Origin: Dongia rigui
Lineage (GTDB): Bacteria; Pseudomonadota; Alphaproteobacteria; Dongiales; Dongiaceae
Direction: 5' to 3'
DNA length: 64,000 nucleotides
Assembly (NCBI RefSeq): GCF_034044635.1
Contig: NZ_JAXCLX010000001.1
Span: 124,001-188,000, forward strand
This document shows, piece by piece, positions 38,190 to 47,377 of the stretch. The position numbers and the translations under genes are program-made. The notes beneath the pieces were generated by a model. It saw nothing but the letters and a program-made list of their open reading frames with translations, was not told where the DNA came from and made no database searches. The number at the start of each line of letters is the position of its first letter. Position 1 is the stretch's first letter.

Positions 38190-39364
38190 CTGTCGATCTC
38201 ACCGAACACAATGTCGAGGGAGCCGAGGATCGCCACCGAATCCGCCAGCATGTAGCCCTTGCAGAGGAAATCCATGGCGGCGAGATGCGGGAAACCGGGC
38301 GCCCGGATCTTGCAGCGATGCGGCTTGTTGGTGCCGTCCGAAACCAGATAGACGCCGAACTCGCCCTTGGGCGCTTCGACGGCGGTATAGGTCTCGCCAG
38401 CGGGCACGTGATAGCCCTCGGTATAAAGCTTGAAGTGATGGATCAGCGCTTCCATCGAATGCTTCATCTCGCCGCGCTTGGGCGGCGTCACCTTGTGGTC
38501 GACCGATGTCGCGGGACCACCCGGCATTTCCTTGATGCACTGGCGCACGATCTTGAGGCTTTCGCGCATTTCCGCGACACGCACGAGATAGCGATCATAA
38601 CAATCGCCGTGCTTGCCGACCGGAATGTCGAAATCCATCTTGTCGTAGACGAGATAGGGCTGCGACTTACGCAAATCCCACGGCACGCCGGAGGCGCGCA
38701 GCACGGGGCCGGTAAAGCCCCAGGCGATGGCGTCTTCCGCCGTCACCGGGCAGACATCGACCAGGCGCTGCTTGAAGATGCGGTTGTTGGTAAGCAGGCC
38801 TTCCATGTCGTCGACGACCTTGGGGAACTTCTCGCTCCACGCCCAGAGGTCTTCGAGGAGGCCAGCCGGAAGATCCTGATGCACGCCACCCGGTCGATAA
38901 TAGGCGGCATGGAGGCGCGCCCCGGACACGCGCTCATAGAATTCCATCAGCAATTCGCGCTGCTCGAACACCCACAGGAACGGCGTCACGGCGCCCACAT
39001 CCATGGCATAGGCCGGGATGTTGAGGAGGTGATTGAGGATGCGCGTCACTTCATCGAACATGACGCGGATGTACTGGCCGCGGATCGGCACTTCCAACCC
39101 CAGGAGCTTCTCGACGGCGAGCACGAAAGCATGCTCCTGGCACATCGGGCTCACGTAATCGAGGCGGTCGAAATAGGGAATGGCCTGGGTATAGGTCTTG
39201 TATTCGATCAGCTTCTCGGTGCCGCGATGCAGCAGGCCGACATGCGGATCGACGCGGCGCACAATTTCGCCGTCCATTTCCATGACCATGCGCAACACAC
39301 CGTGGGCCGCGGGATGCTGCGGCCCAAAGTTCATGGTCATCGGTTTGATATGTGTTTCGGCCAT
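38186..39364 (-). CDS. nuoD: NADH-quinone oxidoreductase subunit D
   Basis: Quinone-site subunit of complex I, 392 residues, related to hydrogenase large subunits. The quinone-contacting loop [13 protein letters not shown] is near residue 13; [16 protein letters not shown], and the C-terminal VFGEIDR are family hallmarks. It is separate from nuoC (not fused as in E. coli). Overlaps nuoE by 4 bases and shares base 39364 with the end of the nuoC stop region. Confidence 0.97.
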   Translation of the reverse strand: MAETHIKPMTMNFGPQHPAAHGVLRMVMEMDGEIVRRVDPHVGLLHRGTEKLIEYKTYTQAIPYFDRLDYVSPMCQEHAFVLAVEKLLGLEVPIRGQYIRVMFDEVTRILNHLLNIPAYAMDVGAVTPFLWVFEQRELLMEFYERVSGARLHAAYYRPGGVHQDLPAGLLEDLWAWSEKFPKVVDDMEGLLTNNRIFKQRLVDVCPVTAEDAIAWGFTGPVLRASGVPWDLRKSQPYLVYDKMDFDIPVGKHGDCYDRYLVRVAEMRESLKIVRQCIKEMPGGPATSVDHKVTPPKRGEMKHSMEALIHHFKLYTEGYHVPAGETYTAVEAPKGEFGVYLVSDGTNKPHRCKIRAPGFPHLAAMDFLCKGYMLADSVAILGSLDIVFGEIDR

Positions 39365-39996
39365 CAGTTTGTCTTCCCAGCCGGGGCTTCCCCGGCTTTC
39401 TCGTCACCCGGCAGAACGGGCCGTGGCTGCAGCATGCCTTCCCACGGTGACAGGAAATCGAACGATCGGAATTCCTGCGTCAGCTTCACCGGTTCATAGA
39501 CGACGCGCTTTTGCGTTTCGTCGTAACGAACCTCGACATAGCCGGTGAGCGGGAAATCCTTGCGGAACGGGTGCCCTTCGAAGCCGTAATCGGTCAGCAG
39601 GCGACGCAGATCCGGGTTGCCATCGAAGAAGATGCCGTAAAGGTCATAGGCTTCGCGCTCGAACCAGGCGGCACTCGGATGAATGTCGACCACGCTGGGG
39701 ATCGCGTCGTCCTCGGCCAGCGCCACTTTCACGCGGCAGCGGCGATTGAGGCTGATGCTGAGCAGATTGTAGACGACGTCGAAGCGATCTTCGCGCTCCG
39801 GGTAATCGACACCGCACAGGTCGATCAGCATCTTGAACTGGCAATTGGCATCGTCGCGCAGGAAACCCAGAACCCGCTCGATGCGACCCGCCGGCACATA
39901 GATCATCAGTTCACCGAGGGCGATTTCGGTGCGCAGCACCGCGTCGCCGAGGGCGGCAGCGATATAGTCGCCGAGCTCGCGATAGACGTCCGTCAT
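39364..39996 (-). CDS. nuoC: NADH-quinone oxidoreductase subunit C
   Basis: Peripheral-arm subunit of complex I, 210 residues. The signature [20 protein letters not shown], and [20 protein letters not shown] are clear. ATG 39996 (MTDVYRELG) was chosen; an in-frame GTG at 40026 would add 10 residues. The C-terminal tail is Pro/Gly/Ala-rich. Confidence 0.95.
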   Translation of the reverse strand: MTDVYRELGDYIAAALGDAVLRTEIALGELMIYVPAGRIERVLGFLRDDANCQFKMLIDLCGVDYPEREDRFDVVYNLLSISLNRRCRVKVALAEDDAIPSVVDIHPSAAWFEREAYDLYGIFFDGNPDLRRLLTDYGFEGHPFRKDFPLTGYVEVRYDETQKRVVYEPVKLTQEFRSFDFLSPWEGMLQPRPVLPGDEKAGEAPAGKTN

Positions 39997-40046
39997 GGTG
40001 GTGTTACCCCTACCCTTCCCTAGCACGCTTTTGGACCGGCGCTGAC

Positions 40047-40595
40047 TTAGCGCGCGATCGTCGAGGTACGTCGGATCTTCTTCTGCAGTTGCAGGATGCC
40101 ATAGACCAGCGCCTCAGCCGTCGGCGGGCAGCCCGGGACGTAGACATCGACCGGCACGATGCGGTCGCAGCCGCGAACCACGGAATAGGAATAGTGATAA
40201 TAGCCGCCGCCATTGGCGCAGGAGCCCATCGAGATGACCCAGCGCGGCTCGGCCATCTGGTCATAGACCTTGCGCAAGGCGGGCGCCATCTTGTTGGTGA
40301 GCGTGCCGGCCACGATCATGACGTCGGATTGGCGGGGGCTCCCGCGCGGCACGACGCCGAACCGGTCGAGATCATAGCGGGCCATGTAGGCATGCATCAT
40401 TTCGACGGCACAGCAGGCCAGACCAAAGGTCATCGGCCACAGCGACCCGGTACGCGCCCAGTTCACCAGCTTGTCCATCTGCGCGATGACGAAGCCCTTG
40501 TCCTGCAATTCGTCGGTGACTTGCGTCAAAACCTGGTCCTGCGCCGGACCCGGTCGCAAAATTCCACTGGCTGGCACCGTTTGGGGCTGGCTCAT
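40047..40595 (-). CDS. nuoB: NADH-quinone oxidoreductase subunit B
   Basis: Subunit holding cluster N2, the last iron-sulphur cluster before quinone; 182 residues. All ligand cysteines are present: the tandem pair in [13 protein letters not shown], one in [15 protein letters not shown], and one in [11 protein letters not shown] leader of about 20 residues ([15 protein letters not shown]) precedes the conserved core. Confidence 0.97.
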   Translation of the reverse strand: MSQPQTVPASGILRPGPAQDQVLTQVTDELQDKGFVIAQMDKLVNWARTGSLWPMTFGLACCAVEMMHAYMARYDLDRFGVVPRGSPRQSDVMIVAGTLTNKMAPALRKVYDQMAEPRWVISMGSCANGGGYYHYSYSVVRGCDRIVPVDVYVPGCPPTAEALVYGILQLQKKIRRTSTIAR

Positions 40596-40614
40596 TTACG
40601 TACTCCCACTCCCC

Positions 40615-40980
40615 TTATTCCCACTCAAGGGCGCCCTTTTTCCACTCGTAGATGAACCCTACGGTGAGGACGCCAAGGAAGATGATCATCGACCAGAAGC
40701 CGAACACGCCGATGTTGCCCAGCGAAACCGCCCAGGGAAACAGGAACGCCACTTCAAGGTCGAAGATGATGAAAAGGATCGAGACGAGATAGAAGCGAAC
40801 GTCGAACTGCCGGCGGGCGTCGTCGAACGCCTCGAAACCGCATTCATAGGGCGAAAGCTTCTCGGAATCGGGATTCTGCTTGCCGGCGATCAGGGACGCC
40901 GTGACCATCACCAAGGTCAGCGCCGATGCGATGATCAGGAAGATCAGGATCGGCAGGTATTCTTTGAGTAGGTCGTCCAT
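40615..40980 (-). CDS. nuoA: NADH-quinone oxidoreductase subunit A
   Basis: Three-helix membrane subunit of complex I, 121 residues. The conserved loop [34 protein letters not shown] is essentially complete (shown by its YECG and FDLE motifs). It is the first gene of the fourteen-gene nuo run; the upstream gap of 280 bases should hold the operon promoter. Confidence 0.96.
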   Translation of the reverse strand: MDDLLKEYLPILIFLIIASALTLVMVTASLIAGKQNPDSEKLSPYECGFEAFDDARRQFDVRFYLVSILFIIFDLEVAFLFPWAVSLGNIGVFGFWSMIIFLGVLTVGFIYEWKKGALEWE

Positions 40981-41261
40981 CCCGTGATGCTTTCCTACGC
41001 TTCACCCCAACAAGCCCTCAACAGCGCGGCCGGGCGGCCGAAGATTGAGAGCGCAATTCACCCCGGATTGCCGCGGTCCTTTACGCCATTTTTTCGCAGC
41101 GCAAAAGACCCTGATCGCGAACAAAGTTACGACTCCGGGCCGGGCTCACTATAAAGACGTTAATGCGGCCAAGAAAGGGCAAAAACCACCCAAAGACAGC
41201 GTGAATTAGCCCTTAAGGGCTTGTTAACACTTTGTATTTTTCGTGATTTCTGAAAGAGAAG
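40981..41261 (-). other. Upstream region of the nuo operon
   Basis: No gene is visible. A good minus-strand -10 (TATAGT, 41153-41148) has only a poor -35 upstream, so the nuoA promoter is not settled. A 14-base perfect palindrome AGCCCTTAAGGGCT (41208-41221) lies about 40 bases after tRNA-Asp and may be its 3' end signal, although no T run follows. Confidence 0.4.
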
Positions 41262-41338
<77 letters not shown>

Positions 41339-41679
41339 GCATGACAGGATCGGGACCGGCTGGCGGCCTCGTCTGTTCGGCGGGGCAGCATGTACTGCAA
41401 CCCCGCATGGGCTGTCAACACAGATGGCAGCAAATTCTGTCCGCGCGGCCAGAAACCCCCAAATCACCCCGGCAGGCCGGCGATTTGCGGCACTGGGCAT
41501 GATGCAACGCAGCACTTTGCCGTTCGGTCCTGACATCATTTCCGGCTATGCTGGGGCCTTGCGCAGGATTTTGGCGCAGCAAGCGTGTAAGGCTCGATGT
41601 CGCGCGGCAAATTCGGCCTTGTCCGCCGCCGTTTCGCGCCGTTACGCCAGCCAACCGATTCGGATGACCGACGCCCCCT
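41339..41679. other. Region between tRNA-Asp and the RND operon
   Basis: It holds the tRNA-Asp promoter on the minus strand. On the plus strand I find no convincing promoter for the efflux genes and no regulator gene. A 90-codon open frame (41424-41696) lacks a ribosome site and protein-like character. Confidence 0.4.
41389..41418 (-). promoter_or_regulatory. Promoter of tRNA-Asp
   Basis: A perfect minus-strand TTGACA (41418-41413) is followed after 18 bases by TACATG (41394-41389), predicting a start about 45 bases before the tRNA. Confidence 0.6.
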
Positions 41680-42792
41680 ATGAACAGACCCCATAAAAGA
41701 TCCCATACCCCGCGCATTCTGGCGCTCATTGCTGTCATCGTGCTGGCGGGTGGTGTGTATTGGGGGCGTGACCATCTGCCGGCGGGTTTGATGCCGGCAA
41801 GCCTCCTGCCCTCCTCGGCCGCCGCACCCATCCCAGGCGCAGCCAAGGCACCACCGGTCACCGTCTATGCCGCCAAGGCTGAAGCCGAGACGCTGGTCCG
41901 CCAGTCGCGGTCGGTGGGCAGCCTCACCGCCTCCGACACGGTCACCATCAGCCCCGAAATCGCCGGCCGAATTGTGTCGATCTCCGACGCCCAGGGTGGC
42001 GAGGTGGCGCGCGGCGACGTGCTGGCGCAACTCGATACCACCATCTATCAGGCCCAGGTTGCCGAGGCCGACGCCAAACGGAAGCTGTGGAAGGCCAATG
42101 CCGAACGCGCCAACAATCTGATGGCCAAAGGCGCCGGCACACCCAAGGCGGTCGACGAAGCCGCCTCGGAACTCGGCATCGCCGAGGCCGCGCTCAATCT
42201 CGCGCAGGCCAATCTCGCCAAAGCCCGCATCACCGCGCCCTTCGGTGGCACGCTGGGCTTGCGCATGGTGTCGGTCGGCGAATATCTGACGCCCGGGCAG
42301 GCGATTTTCACGCTGTCGCGCATCGACCCGCTCTATGTGGACTTCTCGGTGCCGCAGACGGAACTCGCGGTTCTGCGCGAAGGCACGCCCGTCGCCATCA
42401 ATACCGACGCGTTTCCCGGCGAACAATTCGGCGGCAAGATCCTGGCGATCGACCCCAAGCTCGACGCCGCAGCACGCGCCGTCTCCGTTCGCGCCGAAAT
42501 CGCCAATGCCGATGGGCGGCTGAAACCCGGCCTCTTCATCGAGGTCGAGATCAATGCCGGCACCATCGAGAATGCCGTCGTCATCCCCGAGCAGGCGCTG
42601 GTCGCGCGTGGCGACCGCGTCTTTGTCTATGCCATCGAAGACAACAAGGCGGTGATGAAGCCGGTGAAGACCGGGTTGCGGCAGGCCGGCAAGGTCCAGA
42701 TCGTCGAAGGGCTTTCCATCGGCGAAACGGTCGTGACCGACGGGCAGATCAAGCTGCGCCCTGGCGCAGACGTCACCATTGGCCAGCCGTAA
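41680..42792 (+). CDS. RND efflux periplasmic adaptor (membrane fusion protein)
   Basis: A 370-residue HlyD/AcrA-type adaptor that links the inner-membrane pump to an outer-membrane channel. An N-terminal membrane anchor (ILALIAVIVLAGGVYWG) is followed by the lipoyl half-motif GSLTASDTVTISPEIAGRIV, a short alpha-hairpin, the second lipoyl half ARITAPFGGTLGLR, and beta-barrel and membrane-proximal domains (GRLKPGLFIEVEI). The start has a weak ribosome site. The permease gene follows 14 bases later; no outer-membrane factor or local regulator is present. Confidence 0.92.
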   Translation: MNRPHKRSHTPRILALIAVIVLAGGVYWGRDHLPAGLMPASLLPSSAAAPIPGAAKAPPVTVYAAKAEAETLVRQSRSVGSLTASDTVTISPEIAGRIVSISDAQGGEVARGDVLAQLDTTIYQAQVAEADAKRKLWKANAERANNLMAKGAGTPKAVDEAASELGIAEAALNLAQANLAKARITAPFGGTLGLRMVSVGEYLTPGQAIFTLSRIDPLYVDFSVPQTELAVLREGTPVAINTDAFPGEQFGGKILAIDPKLDAAARAVSVRAEIANADGRLKPGLFIEVEINAGTIENAVVIPEQALVARGDRVFVYAIEDNKAVMKPVKTGLRQAGKVQIVEGLSIGETVVTDGQIKLRPGADVTIGQP

Positions 42793-42806
42793 GGGAGGCA
42801 CGTTCC

Positions 42807-45800
42807 ATGCGCCTTCCCGAGCTTTGCATCCGTCGCCCGGTCTTTGCCACCGTCATCAACCTGGTCGTCCTGCTGATCGGCATCATCGCCTATCAGCGCC
42901 TCACGGTACGCGAATATCCGGATATCGACGAGCCGGTGGTCAGCGTCTCGACCACCTTCCGCGGCGCCTCGGCCGAGATCATGGAACTGCAGGTAACGCA
43001 GGAGCTGGAGGAAAGCCTCTCCGGCATCGAGGGTATCGACTTCATCAAATCGGCGAGCCGCGCCGAATCGTCCCGCATCAGCATCACCTTCCGCCCCAGC
43101 CGCGATATCGATTCGGCGGCGGCCGATGTCCGCGACCGTGTCTCCCGCGCCCGCGGCAAGCTGCCGGACGATGTCGAGGAGCCCGTCATCGCCAAGGTCG
43201 AGGCTGACGCCCAGCCCATCATCTGGATGGCCTTCACCAGCGAGGTCGATTCATCGCTGCAGATTTCCGACTATGTCGACCGCTTCGTGAAGAACAAGCT
43301 GCAGACATTGTCCGGCATTTCCGAAGTGCGCATCTTCGGCGAACGCAAGCCGGCGATGCGCATCTGGCTGAAGCCAGAACGGCTCGCCGCCTATCGCTTG
43401 ACGGTCCAGGATATCGAGGACGCGCTGCGGGCGCAGAATGTCGAGATGCCGGCGGGCACCATTGAAAGCCAGGCGCGCGAGTTCTCGGTTCTGTCGGATA
43501 CCGGCATTTCGAGCCCCGAGGAATTCGCCGCCATCATCGTCAAGAAGTCGAGCCAGACCTTGGTGCGCCTCGGCGATGTCGCCGATGTCGAGCTTGGCGC
43601 CTATGACGACACAGTGCGGACGCGCGTCGATGGCAAGACGGGCGTCTCGCTCGGCATCATCAAGCAGTCGACCGCCAACCCGCTCGACGTCTCGGACGAA
43701 ATCCGTGCGGCCTTGCCGACCATCCAAGCGAGCCTGCCCAGCGGCATGAATCTCGCCATCGCCTATGATTCCTCGACCTTCATCCGCACCTCGATCGACA
43801 ACGTCTATCACGCCATCTTCGAGGCCGTGGTGCTGGTGCTGCTGGTCATCATTTTTTTCCTGCGTTCGCTGCGGGCGACGCTCATTCCCCTCGTCACGAT
43901 CCCGTTGTCGCTGGTCGGCGCCTGTGCGCTCATGTATGCGCTGGGCTTCAGCCTCAACACCCTCACCATGCTGTCCTTCGTGCTGGCGATCGGCCTGGTG
44001 GTGGATGACGCCATCGTCATGCTGGAGAACATCCACCGCCATATCGAGGAAGGCGCCAGCCCCTTGCGAGCAGCGCTGGTCGGCAGCCGCGAGATTGCCT
44101 TTGCCGTCCTTGCCATGACCATCACCTTGGCCGCCGTCTACGTGCCGGTCGCCTTGCAGAGCGGCCGCACGGGCAAGCTCTTTACCGAATTCGCGCTGAC
44201 GCTCGCCGGTGCCGTGCTCGTCTCCGGGTTCGTGGCCCTCACCTTGTCGCCGATGATGTGCAGCAAATTCCTGCCCGACCGGGAACATGAAAAGCACGGG
44301 CCGATCTACCGCGTCATCGAGTTCTTCCTAAACAAGCTCAACGACGGTTACGAGGCCGCCTTGCGCTTCTGCATGGCCGTGCGTTGGCTGGTTGTCGTGC
44401 TGGTCCTGGTGGTTGCCGGCGCCGCCTATTGGCTGTTCCTGGGGCTGAAGCAGGAACTGACCCCGGTCGAGGATCGCGGCATTCTCTTTGCCTCGGTCAG
44501 CGGTCCCGAAGGGGCGACGCTCGAATACACATCAAATTACGTGCGGCGCATGGAGGAGATCTTTGCCAAGGTGCCGGAACTCAGTACCTATTTTACTGTG
44601 ACCGGCAATCAGAGCCCATCGCAGGCGATGGCGCCGTTGCGCCTCAAGCCCTGGGAAGAACGGCAGCGCTCGTCGAAGGAGATCTCGGCGGCGTTGCGCA
44701 AGCCCCTTGGAAATCTTCCCGGGGTCAATGTCTTTGCCAATGTGCCGCCGTCGCTGGGACAGAGCCCCAACACCAAGGCGGCCGAATTGGTGGTGCTCAG
44801 CACCGGCACCTATGAAGAACTGGACGAGGTCGTGCAGGCGATCCTCGACACCGCGCGCGACGACCCGCGGCTGCTCAACCCGGATTCCGACTTGAAGCTG
44901 TCGAAGCCCGAAATCCGCCTCACGGTCGATCGCGACAAGGCGGCCGATCTCGGCATTGAGGTCGAGCGCATCGGCACGACGATCGAATCGCTCCTCGCCG
45001 GCCGCGATGTCACCCGCTTCAAGCGCGACGGGCGGCAGTATGACGTGGTGGTCAAGGTCGACGACCGCGCCCGCTCCACCCCCGACCAGGCAAAACTCAT
45101 CTATGTGCGCGCGGCGGGCGGCGCCATGATTCCGCTTTCCAATCTGGTCAGCCTGCGCGAGACCGTGTCGCCCAAGGATCTCAACCGCTGGAACCAGCTG
45201 CGCGCGGCCACGATCTCGGCCAATGCGGCACCCGGCTATACGTCCGGTGACGCCATCAACGCGCTGCAGGAGATTGCCACCAAACTGATGCCGGCGACGA
45301 TGCAGCTCGACTACGCCGGCCAGTCGCGCGAGTTGCGCGCCTCGAGCCAGAGCGGTGTCACCGTCTTCATCCTGGCGCTGGCCTTCATTTATCTCGTGCT
45401 CTCGGCTCAGTTCGAAAGCTTCCGCGACCCCTTCATCATCATGCTGACCGTGCCGCTCGCCATGACCGGCGCGTTGCTGGCCATGCAGCTCACCGGCGGC
45501 ACGCTCAACGTCTATAGCCAGATCGGCCTGGTGACCTTGATCGGCCTTATCACCAAGCACGGCATCCTGATCGTCGAATTCGCCAACCAGCGCCGCGCTG
45601 CGGGCCTCAGCCTCAAGGATGCGGTGATCGGCGCAGCAGTGTTGCGCCTGCGGCCGATCCTGATGACGACCGGCGCCATGGTGCTGGGCACCATTCCGCT
45701 GGCGCTTGCCTCCGGTGCCGGTGCGGAAGCGCGCCAGGCGATCGGCTGGGTGATCGTCGGCGGCCTCACCTTCGGCAGCTTCTTCACCCTGTTCGTGGTG

Positions 45801-45911
45801 CCGGTCGCCTATACGCTGATCGCTGCGAAGTTCAGCGAATCAATTGATCGGCAATTGTCTGATCAAGACCCGACTCCGACAGGTGCGCACGGAAGCGCTC
45901 CAGCCGAGTGA
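42807..45911 (+). CDS. RND multidrug efflux permease (AcrB/MexF-like)
   Basis: A proton-driven inner-membrane pump of 1034 residues, the usual length of the HAE1 group. The N-terminus MRLPELCIRRPVFATVINLV is typical; the proton-relay Asp pair is in LAIGLVVDDAIVMLENIHRH near residue 403. LTLSPMMCSKFL ends the first half; the second half repeats the layout and contains GLITKHGILIVEFANQ. AAGGGAGG precedes the ATG at 42807. The last 25 residues are hydrophilic and overlap the convergent cupin gene by 80 bases. Substrate cannot be inferred. Confidence 0.94.
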   Translation: MRLPELCIRRPVFATVINLVVLLIGIIAYQRLTVREYPDIDEPVVSVSTTFRGASAEIMELQVTQELEESLSGIEGIDFIKSASRAESSRISITFRPSRDIDSAAADVRDRVSRARGKLPDDVEEPVIAKVEADAQPIIWMAFTSEVDSSLQISDYVDRFVKNKLQTLSGISEVRIFGERKPAMRIWLKPERLAAYRLTVQDIEDALRAQNVEMPAGTIESQAREFSVLSDTGISSPEEFAAIIVKKSSQTLVRLGDVADVELGAYDDTVRTRVDGKTGVSLGIIKQSTANPLDVSDEIRAALPTIQASLPSGMNLAIAYDSSTFIRTSIDNVYHAIFEAVVLVLLVIIFFLRSLRATLIPLVTIPLSLVGACALMYALGFSLNTLTMLSFVLAIGLVVDDAIVMLENIHRHIEEGASPLRAALVGSREIAFAVLAMTITLAAVYVPVALQSGRTGKLFTEFALTLAGAVLVSGFVALTLSPMMCSKFLPDREHEKHGPIYRVIEFFLNKLNDGYEAALRFCMAVRWLVVVLVLVVAGAAYWLFLGLKQELTPVEDRGILFASVSGPEGATLEYTSNYVRRMEEIFAKVPELSTYFTVTGNQSPSQAMAPLRLKPWEERQRSSKEISAALRKPLGNLPGVNVFANVPPSLGQSPNTKAAELVVLSTGTYEELDEVVQAILDTARDDPRLLNPDSDLKLSKPEIRLTVDRDKAADLGIEVERIGTTIESLLAGRDVTRFKRDGRQYDVVVKVDDRARSTPDQAKLIYVRAAGGAMIPLSNLVSLRETVSPKDLNRWNQLRAATISANAAPGYTSGDAINALQEIATKLMPATMQLDYAGQSRELRASSQSGVTVFILALAFIYLVLSAQFESFRDPFIIMLTVPLAMTGALLAMQLTGGTLNVYSQIGLVTLIGLITKHGILIVEFANQRRAAGLSLKDAVIGAAVLRLRPILMTTGAMVLGTIPLALASGAGAEARQAIGWVIVGGLTFGSFFTLFVVPVAYTLIAAKFSESIDRQLSDQDPTPTGAHGSAPAE

Positions 45912-46308
45912 ACACATCCTCGAAACCGATCTGTCGCCCATCTGAATCGGTGTAGACCAGCGATCCGCGTGTGACGAAGAAAGTCGTCATGCCGCGCTTT
46001 TCGTCGGCGACCAGGGTATGCACCTCTCCCGGCGGCTCATAGATGAAGCTGCCGGTCTCGGCCACCCAATCGTGTTCCAGATAGCGCCAGGCGCCGTCGA
46101 TGACGAAGGCATGCACCGGCGCCGTGTGGTAGTGGCAGGCCAAGCTGCCGCCCGGCGTCACCCGGAGCAGATTCGACCAAGCGCCGTTGGTGCAATCGAA
46201 CATCAAGGGCCGCAGGCGCACCTGATCGGTCAGTTGCACCCATAGCGGGTCGTCCTCCGACACATGCTGGACGATCTCGGACATGACATTGACGCTGGCG
46301 AATTTCAT
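45832..46308 (-). CDS. Cupin protein of the 2,4'-dihydroxyacetophenone dioxygenase family
   Basis: A 158-residue single-domain cupin. The metal site resembles the family: HYHTAPVHAFVIDGAWRYLEHDW, then EPPGEVHTLV, and the typical C-terminal end DQLIR. Members cleave dihydroxyacetophenone-like carbon-carbon bonds or are uncharacterised relatives; the true substrate is unknown. ATG 46308 (MKFASVNVM) was chosen from family layout. Its last 80 bases overlap the convergent RND permease gene. The EamA transporter gene lies 28 bases upstream, so the two are probably co-transcribed. Confidence 0.8.
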   Translation of the reverse strand: MKFASVNVMSEIVQHVSEDDPLWVQLTDQVRLRPLMFDCTNGAWSNLLRVTPGGSLACHYHTAPVHAFVIDGAWRYLEHDWVAETGSFIYEPPGEVHTLVADEKRGMTTFFVTRGSLVYTDSDGRQIGFEDVFTRLERFRAHLSESGLDQTIADQLIR

Positions 46309-46336
46309 GGCTGGCTCTCGCTTGGCTTGAAGCATT

Positions 46337-47230
46337 CTAGTCGAAGACGGGCGGGATGTCCGCGGCGCGCGGGGACGGCGCCTTGCGGACGGTGACGACG
46401 GCAATGGCACCCAGGATCAGCACGCCGCCCAGGAACACGCTGGAACTTGGCACTTCGCCATGCACCAGCCACACCCAGAACGGGTTGAGAAAGGCATCGG
46501 CGAGCGAGATCAGCACCATCTGCACCGCCGGCACATAGCGCGCACCGCGCATATAGAGCACCAGGGGCAACGCCAGTTGCACCGCGCCCATCGTCGCCAG
46601 CACCAGAAAGTCGTTGAGGCTGATCGGCGCCAGTCCCTGGGTCAGCGCCACGACGATGAAGATGCCGAAACCGCCGACGATCAGCGATGGCGCCATCTCG
46701 ACCTTGTTGTAGCGACGCAGCGTGACGCTTTGCCCGGCAAAGCACAGGGCCACCAGAAGGGCGATGAGCGATCCCTCCAACCCCGTCAGTGAGGCGTCCT
46801 TCTCGCCGAAGGCAACGATGCCGACGCCGCCAAGGGCCACCAGAATGGCCATGAACACCATCAGCCGCGTCTTCTCGCCCAGCCACACCCAGGCGAGGAG
46901 TGCCGCAAAGAGCGGCGATGTGGCGGCGACGCAGGAAACGGCCGCCACACTCGCCTTCTGCATGGCGAGGATATAGAGCGAGGATCCAATGCCGAAGAAG
47001 CCGGCGGTGGCGATGAGGGGAACCAGCGTCGCCTGCCGGAAATGACCGATCGTCTCGCCGCGATAGCGCAGGAGCATCCACAAAAGCAGGGCGATGCTCA
47101 TGCTCGCGCCGCGATAGGCATTGAAGGTCCAGGCATCGATCTCAGGGATGAAACGAATGAAGACGCCGCTCAGACTCCAGCCCACTGTGGCGCCGATGGC
47201 CAGCAGCACGCCCTTCATTTCGTTAGACAT
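46337..47230 (-). CDS. EamA (DMT-family) transporter
   Basis: Inner-membrane transporter of 297 residues with ten hydrophobic segments forming two EamA repeats: the first from LLAIGATVGWSLSGVFIRFI to LVALGGVGIVAF, the second from SLIALLVALCFAGQSVTLRR to GGVLILGAIAVVTV. Charged pattern and length match drug/metabolite exporters; substrate unknown. ATG 47230 follows a purine-rich GGGGGCGAA. It precedes the cupin gene and is divergent from hutU. Confidence 0.88.
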   Translation of the reverse strand: MSNEMKGVLLAIGATVGWSLSGVFIRFIPEIDAWTFNAYRGASMSIALLLWMLLRYRGETIGHFRQATLVPLIATAGFFGIGSSLYILAMQKASVAAVSCVAATSPLFAALLAWVWLGEKTRLMVFMAILVALGGVGIVAFGEKDASLTGLEGSLIALLVALCFAGQSVTLRRYNKVEMAPSLIVGGFGIFIVVALTQGLAPISLNDFLVLATMGAVQLALPLVLYMRGARYVPAVQMVLISLADAFLNPFWVWLVHGEVPSSSVFLGGVLILGAIAVVTVRKAPSPRAADIPPVFD

Positions 47231-47307
47231 TTCGCCCCCGCGCGTCCCCGTTAACAATTGAGCTTATAGAGGCTTTGGGTTGCACGCCAGCGCCCGCGTT
47301 AAGGATG

Positions 47308-47353
47308 TTGTCGACCTCAGAGCAGCATGCTATTGTCCATACATGTATATACA
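47308..47353 (+). promoter_or_regulatory. hutU promoter with HutC operator
   Basis: TTGTCG (47308-47313) and TATTGT (47331-47336), 17 bases apart, form the promoter. Immediately downstream, over the predicted start, are two overlapping palindromes, ATACATGTAT (47339-47348) and TGTATATACA (47344-47353), the core recognised by HutC repressors. A related sequence lies in the hutF-hutC intergenic region. Repression relieved by urocanate is the expected behaviour. Confidence 0.75.
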
Positions 47354-47377
47354 AGTTAACGCCATGAGGTGCCGATC

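Noticed and set aside
41424-41696. A 90-codon plus-strand frame overlapping the start of the RND adaptor
   Set aside because: No ribosome site, no protein-like pattern; the overlap with the adaptor start is in a different frame. A very short frame from 41664 could be a coupled leader but is not supported.
42087-42806. Upstream in-frame extension of the RND permease
   Set aside because: It lies inside the adaptor gene in another frame; the family N-terminus and a strong ribosome site are at 42807.
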